The notes under the pieces were generated by a model, which worked only from the letters and a program-made list of their open reading frames with translations, searched no databases and was not told where the DNA came from. From the NCBI RefSeq assembly GCF_000265385.1, contig NC_018013.1, positions 3,454,501-3,518,500 of the forward strand: a DNA stretch of 64,000 nucleotides. Direction: 5' to 3'. Shown here piece by piece: positions 35,288-43,897 of the stretch. Position 1 is the stretch's first letter. Each line of letters starts with the position of its first letter. This stretch comes from Aequorivita sublithincola DSM 14238 (GTDB taxonomy: Bacteria; Bacteroidota; Bacteroidia; Flavobacteriales; Flavobacteriaceae). The translations under genes and the position numbers were made by a program.

Positions 35288-36847
35288 TTAAGATATTAAG
35301 TGTAATTTTAGTATAAATGTGCTGCCTTTTCCTTTTTCGCTTTCTACGAAAATTTCTGCATCGTGGTCATCCAAAATGCGCTTTACGTAAGCGAGTCCAA
35401 GGCCGTGACCTTTTACGTTATGAATATCACCGGTATGTTCCCGATAAAATTTTTCAAATATTCTTTTCTGAACTGGTTTGGTCATTCCCATACCTTGATC
35501 GCGTATTTTTAGGATGACACTGTTTTTTATGTTTTCTGAATAGATGTCAATTTTTGGCTCGTCTTCAGAATATTTTATAGCATTGTCTAGCAAATTCACG
35601 ATTACATTACTAAGGTGCGACTCATTGGCTAAAACTTCAGACTGAAGTGCTCCATAATGTGTCTTTACGTAACCACCTCTATCTTCAATTATCAAACTAA
35701 CGTGCGAAATGGCATCTTCAACAACATCTTGCAAACTAACACGCTCTTTTGGCAGGTCTAACTCATTCTTTTCAAGTTTCGAAATTCGCAACACATTTTC
35801 AACCTGTGCGTGCATGCGCTTGTTTTCTTCCCGAATCATTCCCAGATAGCGCTCTAAAAATTCCTTATTATCCTTTACTTTAGGGTTTTTAAGTGAGTCC
35901 AAAGCAAGGTTAATTGTTGCTATTGGTGTTTTGAACTCGTGAGTCATATTATTTATAAAATCTGTCTTGATCTGAGATATTTGTCGTTGCTTATAAATCT
36001 GCGAAATGGCGCTTGAATAAGCAAGTATTATAACCGCAGTAAAAACCAACGATAAAATTGCCATTCCCAAAATACTGTTTAGCACCAATTTTTCCTTTTC
36101 AGGAAAATTCACATAAAGTTCATAATTGGTTTTGTTATCACTTTCAAAAAGAGGAACGAAATAGGTGCTTTCTTCATTATATTTAAAATTCTTTGAACGT
36201 ACTTTTGTTTCGAGATTATTGCTATAAATCGCAAATTCAAATTTTGAATTTAAACCTCGTTCCTTTAATTCATTATCAAGAAGCTCAGTTATCTCACTAG
36301 CATTCACTCTTTTATATATAGGTGTGAAAGCCGTTATATTACTTACAAAGTTCTCAAACTGCTTTTGTTCATAATCTTTCATTCTAGAGAAAGATTCCAC
36401 CCTCGTATCGGGAACCACCGTTCCATCCATACCATTTGTTATAATGGTTTGGGTTTTTCGGTTTGTTAATTTCTTAAATTGGATGCTGTCTGCATCAGCA
36501 TCAATTAAACCTGCTGAAAGTTTGTAATCCTGTTCCAAAATTCCATCAGTGAAAATATAGGTTTCATTGGTGGCTTTATTCTGAAATTTATAGGCTAACT
36601 CAGTAAAACTAACATTATCAGGAACTTTTATACTATCAACATATGGTATATAAAGTTGATAATATGTCTCAGTCTCTCTAAGTTTTATTTCCTTAGCAAC
36701 AGATAAAAGAACTTGTTTTGCATTTATGGTAAATTGGTCTGCCTTCGTGCTGTATGCGTTTGAAATCCAATACCCCTGAACAAATACTATCCCTAATAAA
36801 GAGAGGCTCATGAGTGCTATGAGCAAGACGAATAGCTTTTTATTCAT
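35288..36847 (-). CDS. rprX: Sensor histidine kinase, RprX-like
   Basis: A membrane kinase of 519 residues. Transmembrane segments lie near residues 5-25 and about 260-285, enclosing a ~230-residue periplasmic sensor. The H-box is NNMTHEFKTPIATINLALDS. The N-box is NVIVNLLDNAIKYS. G-boxes are RDQGMGMTKPVQKRIFEKF and GHGLGLAYVKRI. It forms an operon with the regulator 4 bp downstream. Its length and layout match RprX of Bacteroides; the signal is unknown. There is no phased-box promoter here, so it is separate from the system at 6776-9556. Confidence 0.85.
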   Translation of the reverse strand: MNKKLFVLLIALMSLSLLGIVFVQGYWISNAYSTKADQFTINAKQVLLSVAKEIKLRETETYYQLYIPYVDSIKVPDNVSFTELAYKFQNKATNETYIFTDGILEQDYKLSAGLIDADADSIQFKKLTNRKTQTIITNGMDGTVVPDTRVESFSRMKDYEQKQFENFVSNITAFTPIYKRVNASEITELLDNELKERGLNSKFEFAIYSNNLETKVRSKNFKYNEESTYFVPLFESDNKTNYELYVNFPEKEKLVLNSILGMAILSLVFTAVIILAYSSAISQIYKQRQISQIKTDFINNMTHEFKTPIATINLALDSLKNPKVKDNKEFLERYLGMIREENKRMHAQVENVLRISKLEKNELDLPKERVSLQDVVEDAISHVSLIIEDRGGYVKTHYGALQSEVLANESHLSNVIVNLLDNAIKYSEDEPKIDIYSENIKNSVILKIRDQGMGMTKPVQKRIFEKFYREHTGDIHNVKGHGLGLAYVKRILDDHDAEIFVESEKGKGSTFILKLHLIS

Positions 36848-36932
36848 ATATCAAAAGTAAGATTTTAACATTTAGCTAGTTGTCCATTTAACCAAATGTT
36901 AACAGAATGACGAAGACAACCGTAGTAAGGGT

Positions 36933-37508
36933 TCAGATTAATGAACGATGAATTGCTTCCACCCTCTTTCGAGTATCTTGAAGGTTTATGTTGTCAATAA
37001 TTAGATCTGCCAGTTTTTGCTTTTTTTCATCGCTCCATTGGTTTTTCATTCGCTGTTCAATTTCAACGGATGAAGCATTATCTCTTTCCATAACACGACT
37101 AATTCGAACTTCTTTGGGAGCCGTTACTAAAATAACCAAGTCACAATTTTTGTAGCGGCCGTTTTCGAAGAGTATGGCAGCTTCCTTAATTACATAAGGA
37201 GATTTCTGTTTTGAAACCCACTTTTTAAAATGCGCGACAACTTTTGGATGGATTATAGCATTCACACTTGCCAAAAGCCCTTTGTCATTAAAAATTTTAT
37301 CCGCAACAAACTTTCGGTTTAGTTCCTGGCCTACATAAGCATCTTCTCCTAGTAAATCAATTAGTTTACGCCTAATTACTTTTGACGAATTCGTTAGTTT
37401 TTTCGCTTCAATATCTGCTATGTAAATTGGAACACCTAAATCCTTAAACAGCTTCGCCACAGTGGTTTTTCCGCTGCCAATTCCGCCCGTAAGACCAATT
37501 ATTTTCAC
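36933..37508 (-). CDS. coaE: Dephospho-CoA kinase
   Basis: The last step of coenzyme A synthesis: phosphorylates the 3'-hydroxyl of dephospho-CoA with ATP. The 191-residue protein has P-loop GLTGGIGSGKTTVAKLF, DIEAKKLTNSS (Asp of the CoA site), the lid-like segment YVIKEAAILFENG, VTAPKEVRISRVMERD and IDNINLQDTRKRVEAIHR. The start is a GTG at 37508. It lies 27 bp after the YbbR gene on the same strand and is likely its operon partner. Confidence 0.95.
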   Translation of the reverse strand: MKIIGLTGGIGSGKTTVAKLFKDLGVPIYIADIEAKKLTNSSKVIRRKLIDLLGEDAYVGQELNRKFVADKIFNDKGLLASVNAIIHPKVVAHFKKWVSKQKSPYVIKEAAILFENGRYKNCDLVILVTAPKEVRISRVMERDNASSVEIEQRMKNQWSDEKKQKLADLIIDNINLQDTRKRVEAIHRSLI

Positions 37509-37535
37509 TTGAATATTTTTTTTACGGTTGAAGTG

Positions 37536-38486
37536 TTATTTAAAGATAAAAAAATCAATCTTCTTTGGATCGAAGACTAGATTGCGAATCTTCTGAGGCT
37601 TTTTCTCTAGAAAGGGTAACATAAAGTTTTCATCCTTATTTCTTTGAGAATAATCACAAACCAATCTAAAATTTTCTTTGGAAATTTTGGTAAAGTCATT
37701 CACAGAAACATCAAAAGTAACAGTTACCGTTTGTGGCACTAGCTTAAGGTCCATATCTGGTGGCAAGTTGATAACTTCAACAGGCAGCGTAAATTGTCCT
37801 TGAGAAAATTCTGCTACCTCCATAGCTATCTTTACCTTTTCTGGCTTTATAGAAACAATTTCACCTCCAGGGCTTACAATCTTTGTAGTTACCGAAATAT
37901 TCTTCTCAACATCTTTTAAAGAAATAATCTCTGTATTGATTGTATTTATATTCTTCAAACTTCCCGAAGGTCCGGAAATAGTAATAGAATCTGGTACAGC
38001 CTGAATACTGTCCAAAGGTTTAAATCCGTTCTTAAAAGTAATATGTGTCTTTGGAATAACGCGTACCTTCTTCAGAATAATGGGATCCAACTGAACATTC
38101 AACGCGTCTACTGAAAGATTTTTGATGCCCAAATTTCTGTTGAACTTGGAAGAAACCATCCGCAAAAGTTCGTTTTCTGAAATCTTGAAACCGTTCTTAT
38201 CCTTAGAATAATATTTACCAACAGGAACCGTGATTGTAGGTTTTTTGAATTTATAAAAAAGAATCTCAAATCCGTTTGCCGTAAGATCGAAATTAATTTC
38301 ACGTGTATTGTTCTCTGAAAGTGCTGTGGTTTCAGGGACATTTTCGTAATTAATCTTGGCAGTCATCGTAGAAGTAAACTCCCTACTAAACTTGGTTAGA
38401 ACCCAAAAAATTGATGCTACCAAAAGAAAGAACAGAAAGCGGTTCACTTTCACATTCTTACTATTTTTAAAAAATCCCTTGGACAT
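37536..38486 (-). CDS. YbbR-like (CdaR family) protein
   Basis: A 316-residue protein with one N-terminal membrane helix (VNRFLFFLLVASIFWVLTKF) and YbbR-type beta repeats outside the cytoplasm: FDLTANGFEILFYKFKKPTI, ITISGPSGSLKNINTINTEI and VTVTFDVSVNDFTKISKENF. In Firmicutes, CdaR has this topology and controls the c-di-AMP cyclase; no cyclase is adjacent here, so that role is not shown. The frame extends to a TTG at 38507, but the ATG at 38486 (MSKGFFKNSKN) fits the family start. It lies next to coaE, as in many Bacteroidota. Confidence 0.82.
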   Translation of the reverse strand: MSKGFFKNSKNVKVNRFLFFLLVASIFWVLTKFSREFTSTMTAKINYENVPETTALSENNTREINFDLTANGFEILFYKFKKPTITVPVGKYYSKDKNGFKISENELLRMVSSKFNRNLGIKNLSVDALNVQLDPIILKKVRVIPKTHITFKNGFKPLDSIQAVPDSITISGPSGSLKNINTINTEIISLKDVEKNISVTTKIVSPGGEIVSIKPEKVKIAMEVAEFSQGQFTLPVEVINLPPDMDLKLVPQTVTVTFDVSVNDFTKISKENFRLVCDYSQRNKDENFMLPFLEKKPQKIRNLVFDPKKIDFFIFK

Positions 38487-38512
38487 AGCGGTTTGTTTGA
38501 TTTTCAATAAAA

Positions 38513-39514
38513 TTAACTAAAAAATAAAGAGGGAAATTGTTTCTGTGGATCTTTCTTTAGAAGTTTTATGAAAATACTAGATTTCAAAAAAGCCATCCCA
38601 TATCCAAAAAACTGAATAAAGACAGCTATTACGGAAAGGATTCCTATATAAACACTTTTATTTTTTATTGAAGAATCTATCAATATTAGCAATAGATATA
38701 AAAGTATCGGAATTAAAAATAAAGTTGAAATAAGAATAGAAAGCAGTATTGAACAGACTACAAAAAGCACAAATAGCGTTGGAAACCAAAATGTAATTTT
38801 TGCTGCGGAAGGATGCCATTTATTCAGAATTGGTCTAACTAAACCGAATTTTTTTACTTGTATATAAAACTTCTTCCACGAAATGCGTCTTTTATGATAC
38901 ACAAAAGCATCAGGAAGAAATGTGGTTTTGTATCCAGCCTTCAAAATACGTTGCGACAGATCTGGATCCTCCCCTGGATGAATTTTGGCATAACCACCAG
39001 TTTTTTCAAACGCTTCTTTTGAAATTCCCATATTGAAACTTCTCGGTTCAAAACGATTGATGCTGGTTTTACTCCCGCGAATTCCTCCAGTAGTAAAAAA
39101 AGAAGTCATAGTGTAGTTTATTGCTTTTTGTAAAGGCGAAAAACTTTTATGCGCCGCATCTGGACCACCAAAACAATGGTAAAATGTATTGTTTAAGAAT
39201 GAATCCACAGTTTTTAAATAGTGCCTGGGTACTATACAATCTGAATCAAGAATAATAAAATAATTACCCTCAGCGTGTTCCATTCCAAAATTACGGGAAA
39301 CTCCGGGACCTGAATTCTCTTTAAAATAGTATGAAATTGATAATTTATCTGAAAAATGATTTACAACTTTTTCAGCGGTTTCTGTGGAACCATCTTCTAC
39401 CAAGACAATTTCAAAATCTTGGGTAAAATCTAAATTCGCAAAACTTTCCAAAAGTTCCATCACTTCTTGCGGACGGTTGAAGACAGGAATAATAAAGGAA
39501 TAGATTCTTTGCAT
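38513..39514 (-). CDS. Family 2 glycosyltransferase, membrane-associated
   Basis: A GT-A glycosyltransferase of 333 residues. N-terminal motifs: FIIPVFNRPQEVMELLESF, IVLVEDGSTETAEK (nucleotide-binding Asp) and FIILDSDCIVP (DxD). TGGYAKIHPGEDPDLSQRI carries the ED acceptor-site acids, and HKRRISWKKFY is the usual basic motif. Two or three hydrophobic segments at 240-310 anchor it. The sugar and acceptor are unknown; surface polysaccharide or glycolipid assembly is likely. The gene has a -7 box TAACTTTG ending 4 nt before its ATG. Confidence 0.87.
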   Translation of the reverse strand: MQRIYSFIIPVFNRPQEVMELLESFANLDFTQDFEIVLVEDGSTETAEKVVNHFSDKLSISYYFKENSGPGVSRNFGMEHAEGNYFIILDSDCIVPRHYLKTVDSFLNNTFYHCFGGPDAAHKSFSPLQKAINYTMTSFFTTGGIRGSKTSINRFEPRSFNMGISKEAFEKTGGYAKIHPGEDPDLSQRILKAGYKTTFLPDAFVYHKRRISWKKFYIQVKKFGLVRPILNKWHPSAAKITFWFPTLFVLFVVCSILLSILISTLFLIPILLYLLLILIDSSIKNKSVYIGILSVIAVFIQFFGYGMAFLKSSIFIKLLKKDPQKQFPSLFFS

Positions 39515-39518
39515 CGTG

Positions 39519-39526
39519 CAAAGTTA
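39519..39526 (-). promoter_or_regulatory. -7 box TAACTTTG, 4 nt before the glycosyltransferase ATG
   Basis: Minus-strand TAACTTTG followed by CACG and the ATG at 39514. The same TTTG-CACG-ATG junction occurs at bamD, which suggests leaderless transcripts. Confidence 0.55.
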
Positions 39527-39537
39527 GCTAAATAAAA

Positions 39538-39566
39538 AAAGCCACCCACTTTCGTGGATGGCTTTT
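39538..39566 (-). terminator. Terminator after the 39585 T9SS gene
   Basis: AAAGCCA..CCCAC and GTGG..TGGCTTT form a hairpin with one mismatch. On the minus strand it is followed by a run of T. It is identical in sequence to the hairpin at 41513-41540. Confidence 0.8.
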
Positions 39567-39584
39567 AATATTAATTATAAAAAC

Positions 39585-41423
39585 TTAGTTTTTCAATACT
39601 CTAAAAGCAGCTGTTTGACCAGCAACAGTAACTTGCATAATGTAAGTTCCAGTTTTTAAGCTTGAAATATCAAGATCAGATGTAGTAGCTCCAATTTTTG
39701 AGCTCATTACATTTTGACCTAACATATTGTAGATAGCAACTGTATCTATGTTGTTAATAGATTTCAAAGAAAGAACACCAGATGTTGGGTTCGGAGCGTA
39801 AGAGAAACCTTCAAGTGCGTTTTCAGCGATACCTACAGCAAGGCTACCTTTGGCAGAAGACCAACCTACTTGGTCAGCACCTCCGTTGAAAAGACCTATT
39901 ACTGTAGAAGATCCAGTTAAAACATCAACTCTTCTCCACTGAGACTGGAATGCCCCACTGTCAAAAGCTGAAAGATAAACGAAACCAGGGTCACCGTCAA
40001 TCCAAGTACCTCCTTGTCCAAAGTTAGCGTCAAATCCTAGTGGGCCAATTGGAGAGGCAGTACCACTTGCTAAATCAACATAGTAAAAGTTATCATCTGC
40101 AATATCGTGGCTATAGCCATCACCATTAGCATCAATCATTAAAGAGATTCCTCCGGCCATACCTGTCAATCCTATAGTAGTAGCTGTAAGAGCACCAATA
40201 TCTATAGTTGATAAAGTAGTAGCAGTTAAAGCACCATTAACTGAAATAGCATACAATGTTCCAGAGATAGGATCAAACTCTGCACCCGACCATTGATTTC
40301 CTCCAGGAGCCAAGATAGTTCCAAGGTTGGTATAAACGCCTGTAGTAAGATCTACACTGTAGAAAAGTCCGCCACTGTCTAAAACATAAGCAGTAGTATC
40401 ATCATTAGGATCAACTGCACCAGCATTTTCGAAAACCGGTGCTGGAGAAGTCCCTAATGTTGTAAATGCAGCAGGATCTGCTGGATCAAAAGTAATTATG
40501 CTTGAAGTAGTGTTGTTAGCTCCAAAGCAAACTGCAGGACCACTACCACCGCCACCAATTGGATCAGTTCCGAAAGCTAAATTACCAAATAACTCGCCTG
40601 CATCTGCTTCGGCCTGTATTTCAATTTTTCCAATTGCATCGTCAGATATCAATCCTATAAAATTTTCTGTATTTGCAGTATTTGAAACGGTAAAGGTATC
40701 CATTAAAGTACCGCCCATATCGTAAACGCGAATGTCGGCATTACCTACACTATCAACAAACAAATCCATTCCAACAGCGTATGCGCCATCAGGAGAAAAG
40801 TTAAGAACGGTTGTATCTGCAAAGGTATTTGCTCCAACTAGCGTAGAAGTATTACCAATTGCACCTGCTCCAATATATATAGTGTCACCTCCCGATGATG
40901 CGGTTATACTAAAGCCATCTTCAAGTTCGCCTGCAGCAAAACAGCCGTCGCCTCCACTACTCATTACAGGGCCACATGCTAGAATAGAACCAGCTCCTGG
41001 TCCACCTGAAAAATCTTCATTAACCAATGTTCCTGTGTAAGCACCTTCAAAAGTAGGACGATCGGTATACGCTATAATAGCCATAACACCTCTATTACTC
41101 TCAACATCTGAAGCTACTTTATAATTCAATTGTATAGCTTGCGTGTTTCCAGTTAAAATAAAATCTCCAAAACCTGATCCATTCACGTTCTTAGCATATT
41201 TTACAGTAGCTGAAGTTGGAGCATTTTTATTTAAGTTAAAATAATTATGCAAGGTCTGTTGTTCCTGCTTAGTAAAATAAGCAGACAAATCTCCCGCATT
41301 AGTACCTATTTGTGATAATCTGTTCAATAAATCATCAACAGTAGAGGAGGATTGAACATTTTGAGCTGCAACCATTCCCGAAAGACCGATTAAGCAAACT
41401 AATAACAATGTAATTTTTTTCAT
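39585..41423 (-). CDS. T9SS type A cargo protein, beta-propeller-like (copy 1)
   Basis: A 612-residue secreted protein. The signal peptide is MKKITLLLVCLIGLSGMVAA. A helical start (TVDDLLNRLSQIGTNAGDLS) is shared with copy 2. A middle domain found only here has a SASSGGDTIYIGAGAIGNTS-type region like a secreted carbohydrate-binding or choice-of-anchor domain. The C-terminal half is propeller-like (DPADPAAFTTLGTSPAPVFE.., LYAISVNGALTATT..), then the sorting domain (SYAPNPTSGVLSL.., VAIYNMLGQNVM.., LKTGTYIMQVTV). The C-terminal half is almost identical, at DNA level, to that of the next gene. Role unknown; adhesion or substrate binding outside the cell is likely. Confidence 0.82.
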   Translation of the reverse strand: MKKITLLLVCLIGLSGMVAAQNVQSSSTVDDLLNRLSQIGTNAGDLSAYFTKQEQQTLHNYFNLNKNAPTSATVKYAKNVNGSGFGDFILTGNTQAIQLNYKVASDVESNRGVMAIIAYTDRPTFEGAYTGTLVNEDFSGGPGAGSILACGPVMSSGGDGCFAAGELEDGFSITASSGGDTIYIGAGAIGNTSTLVGANTFADTTVLNFSPDGAYAVGMDLFVDSVGNADIRVYDMGGTLMDTFTVSNTANTENFIGLISDDAIGKIEIQAEADAGELFGNLAFGTDPIGGGGSGPAVCFGANNTTSSIITFDPADPAAFTTLGTSPAPVFENAGAVDPNDDTTAYVLDSGGLFYSVDLTTGVYTNLGTILAPGGNQWSGAEFDPISGTLYAISVNGALTATTLSTIDIGALTATTIGLTGMAGGISLMIDANGDGYSHDIADDNFYYVDLASGTASPIGPLGFDANFGQGGTWIDGDPGFVYLSAFDSGAFQSQWRRVDVLTGSSTVIGLFNGGADQVGWSSAKGSLAVGIAENALEGFSYAPNPTSGVLSLKSINNIDTVAIYNMLGQNVMSSKIGATTSDLDISSLKTGTYIMQVTVAGQTAAFRVLKN

Positions 41424-41512
41424 AATAAAAATTGTTTTAAAGGTTAAAATCTTTTAATCATTGAATGTAAAGGTATTCAAAAATAATTAACTTCAAAAAA
41501 GATTATTAAAAA

Positions 41513-41540
41513 AAAGCCACCCACTTTCGTGGATGGCTTT
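41513..41540 (-). terminator. Terminator after the 41560 T9SS gene
   Basis: This hairpin has the same sequence as the one at 39538-39566. It belongs to the duplicated ~990-bp block, so the terminator was copied with the gene end. Confidence 0.8.
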
Positions 41541-41559
41541 TAATATTAATTATAAAAAC

Positions 41560-43488
41560 TTAGTTTTTCAATACTCTAAAAGCAGCTGTTTGACCACCAA
41601 CAGTAACTTGCATAATGTAAGTTCCAGTTTTTAAGCTTGAAATATCAAGATCAGATGTAGTAGCTCCAATTTTTGAGCTCATTACATTTTGACCTAACAT
41701 ATTGTAGATAGCAACTGTATCTATGTTGTTAATAGATTTCAAAGAAAGAACACCAGATGTTGGGTTCGGAGCGTAAGAGAAACCTTCAAGTGCGTTTTCA
41801 GCGATACCTACAGCAAGGCTACCTTTGGCAGAAGACCAACCTACTTGGTCAGCACCTCCGTTGAAAAGACCTATTACTGTAGAAGATCCAGTTAAAACAT
41901 CAACTCTTCTCCACTGAGACTGGAATGAACCGCTGTCAAAAGCTGAAAGATAAACGAAACCTGGATCACCGTCAATGAAAGTTCCACCCTGACCAAAGTT
42001 AGCATCAAATCCTAGTGGGCCAATTGGAGAGGCAGTACCACTTGCTAAATCAACATAGTAAAAGTTATCATCTGCAATATCGTGGCTATAGCCATCACCA
42101 TTAGCATCAATCATTAAAGAGATTCCTCCTGCCATACCTGTCAATCCTATAGTAGTAGCTGTAAGAGCACCAATATCTATAGTTGATAAAGTAGTAGCAG
42201 TTAAAGCACCATTAACTGAAATAGCATACAATGTTCCAGAGATAGGATCAAACTCTGCACCCGACCATTGATTTCCTCCAGGAGCCAAGATAGTTCCAAG
42301 GTTGGTATAAACGCCTGTAGTAAGATCTACACTGTAGAAAAGTCCGCCACTGTCTAAAACATAAGCAGTAGTATCATCATTAGGATCAACTGCACCAGCA
42401 TTTTCGAAAACCGGTGCAGGAGATGTACCTAAAGTTGTAAATGCAGCAGGATCTGCTGGATCAAAAGTAATTAAGCTTGAAGTAGTGTTGTTAGCTCCAA
42501 AAGCTACAGCTGGATCACCAGGACCGCCACCAACAATGTCACCGAACAATACGAATGGCATTCCTTGAGGAGTACCAGAACCAGTATCGATAGCTGGGTT
42601 ATAAAGACCTGAAGCACCGGTGTATTGTAATGCATTTCCAGTTGTAGCAGTTCCAGTAATTACGATTGGTGGAGCCCAAGGGCCAGAAGCACCAGAACCT
42701 TCAAAAGTATATTCTATCCAATAAGTACCAGCTGTCAATGAAAGACCAGTAGTATTGGCAGTAGCTGTTTGAATTTTTCTAGATGTATCGCCAGGAGCGC
42801 TTTCCAATTGTCTTAAAGCACCTGAATCAGCAACATTATCTAAAACATTAGTAACAAGGTCTCCCCAAATTACGCTAGCACCGCCACCGCTTGGATCACC
42901 ATCCCAAACTTGCACATATAATGCAGTTATTGAAGGAGGGGTTGCTCCTGTTTGGTAAGCATATACATCCACAGAGGTAATGTCATAATCAGCAGTAAGT
43001 GTAAAATCATCAGCCATACGGTTGTCAGCAGTGAATTGAGCTCCAAATCCATATAAGCTCATTAATAATGACGCATCTTGTAATTGACTAACCGGTGGAG
43101 GACCAGGAATGTTAAAGTAAGGACCATTGTCGTAAACAAGTGCGTTTGGTGAACGATAATAGTATGTTCCAGTAAAAGGAACTTTTGCATTCAGATCTAG
43201 AGATATCTCAGAATTTGAAGATACTCCAGTTGTTTCGCCTACTACATTAGCAAGATTAGCATTGTAATAAGCAGCTGGTAAAACTACGGTTTGATTAGAA
43301 ACAAAATAGCTTCTAAGAGTAGCTTGTTCTTCTGAAGTAAAATAGGCAGATACATCACCTGCATTCGTACCTATTTGCGACAATCTGTTCAACAGACCAT
43401 CAACATCAGAGGATGTTTGGGCATTTTGTGCCGTCATGACTCCTGAAAAGCCAATAAAACACGCCAATAATAATGTAATTTTTCTCAT
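41560..43488 (-). CDS. T9SS type A cargo protein, beta-propeller-like (copy 2)
   Basis: A 642-residue secreted paralogue of the previous gene. The signal peptide is MRKITLLLACFIGFSGVMTA, followed by the same helical start (LLNRLSQIGTNAGDVS). Its own middle domain (about 70-310) has DDFTLTADYDITSVDVYAYQ and GTYWIEYTFEGSGASGPWAP, typical of beta-sandwich modules in secreted Bacteroidota proteins. From DPADPAAFTTLGTSPAP on it matches copy 1 almost base for base, down to the terminator. The pair therefore shares a delivery/propeller end with different front domains, as if modules had been swapped. Confidence 0.82.
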   Translation of the reverse strand: MRKITLLLACFIGFSGVMTAQNAQTSSDVDGLLNRLSQIGTNAGDVSAYFTSEEQATLRSYFVSNQTVVLPAAYYNANLANVVGETTGVSSNSEISLDLNAKVPFTGTYYYRSPNALVYDNGPYFNIPGPPPVSQLQDASLLMSLYGFGAQFTADNRMADDFTLTADYDITSVDVYAYQTGATPPSITALYVQVWDGDPSGGGASVIWGDLVTNVLDNVADSGALRQLESAPGDTSRKIQTATANTTGLSLTAGTYWIEYTFEGSGASGPWAPPIVITGTATTGNALQYTGASGLYNPAIDTGSGTPQGMPFVLFGDIVGGGPGDPAVAFGANNTTSSLITFDPADPAAFTTLGTSPAPVFENAGAVDPNDDTTAYVLDSGGLFYSVDLTTGVYTNLGTILAPGGNQWSGAEFDPISGTLYAISVNGALTATTLSTIDIGALTATTIGLTGMAGGISLMIDANGDGYSHDIADDNFYYVDLASGTASPIGPLGFDANFGQGGTFIDGDPGFVYLSAFDSGSFQSQWRRVDVLTGSSTVIGLFNGGADQVGWSSAKGSLAVGIAENALEGFSYAPNPTSGVLSLKSINNIDTVAIYNMLGQNVMSSKIGATTSDLDISSLKTGTYIMQVTVGGQTAAFRVLKN

Positions 43489-43897
43489 TTGATTAAGATT
43501 TTATAGTTAAACTGGTATAAAACTATTGTAAAAAACTGACACTGCAAAAATTTTAGCCCTAAACTTTTCTCTTTTACTTATTAAAATTAAAGAAAGCATT
43601 TAAAGGAAATAGGTCTCGTTATCCATCTATCTATAAATAAACCATTTAACTTAAAAATAAGCTATATTACAATTTAAGTAAGATGTAAAAAAAGAAACAT
43701 TAAGTATATTATAAAACTCTTTTAATCAATCATTTAAATCAATTTTCAGTAAAGTTCTTTTTAATAGGTAAATTTCTTTTAGCCAGATTTAGAATAAAAA
43801 TTTCAAATTAAAATTCCAAAGATACTTTCACATATCCATAAAAAAGAACCACCCGCAAATTGCGGGTGGTTTAAATTAATAACTAGAATCTAAAAAA
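43489..43897. other. AT-rich intergenic region with one terminator
   Basis: 409 bp without a credible frame. The right part carries the upstream region of the 41560-43488 gene, and a terminator for the 1,547-residue gene lies at 43847-43871. I see nothing else beyond A/T runs. Confidence 0.6.
43847..43871 (-). terminator. Terminator after the large T9SS gene
   Basis: AACCACCCGCA and TGCGGGTGGTT are perfect 11-bp arms around AAT. On the minus strand an interrupted T-rich stretch follows. Confidence 0.85.

Noticed and set aside
35000..36900. Phased CTTTAGA boxes before the RprXY-like system
   Set aside because: No boxes with the 11-bp and 9-bp spacings are present upstream of 36847.
40498..41040. 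Plus-strand frames of Ser/Pro/Ala-rich sequence in the T9SS array
   Set aside because: They mirror Gly/Ser-rich coding on the minus strand and show no family pattern or promoter.
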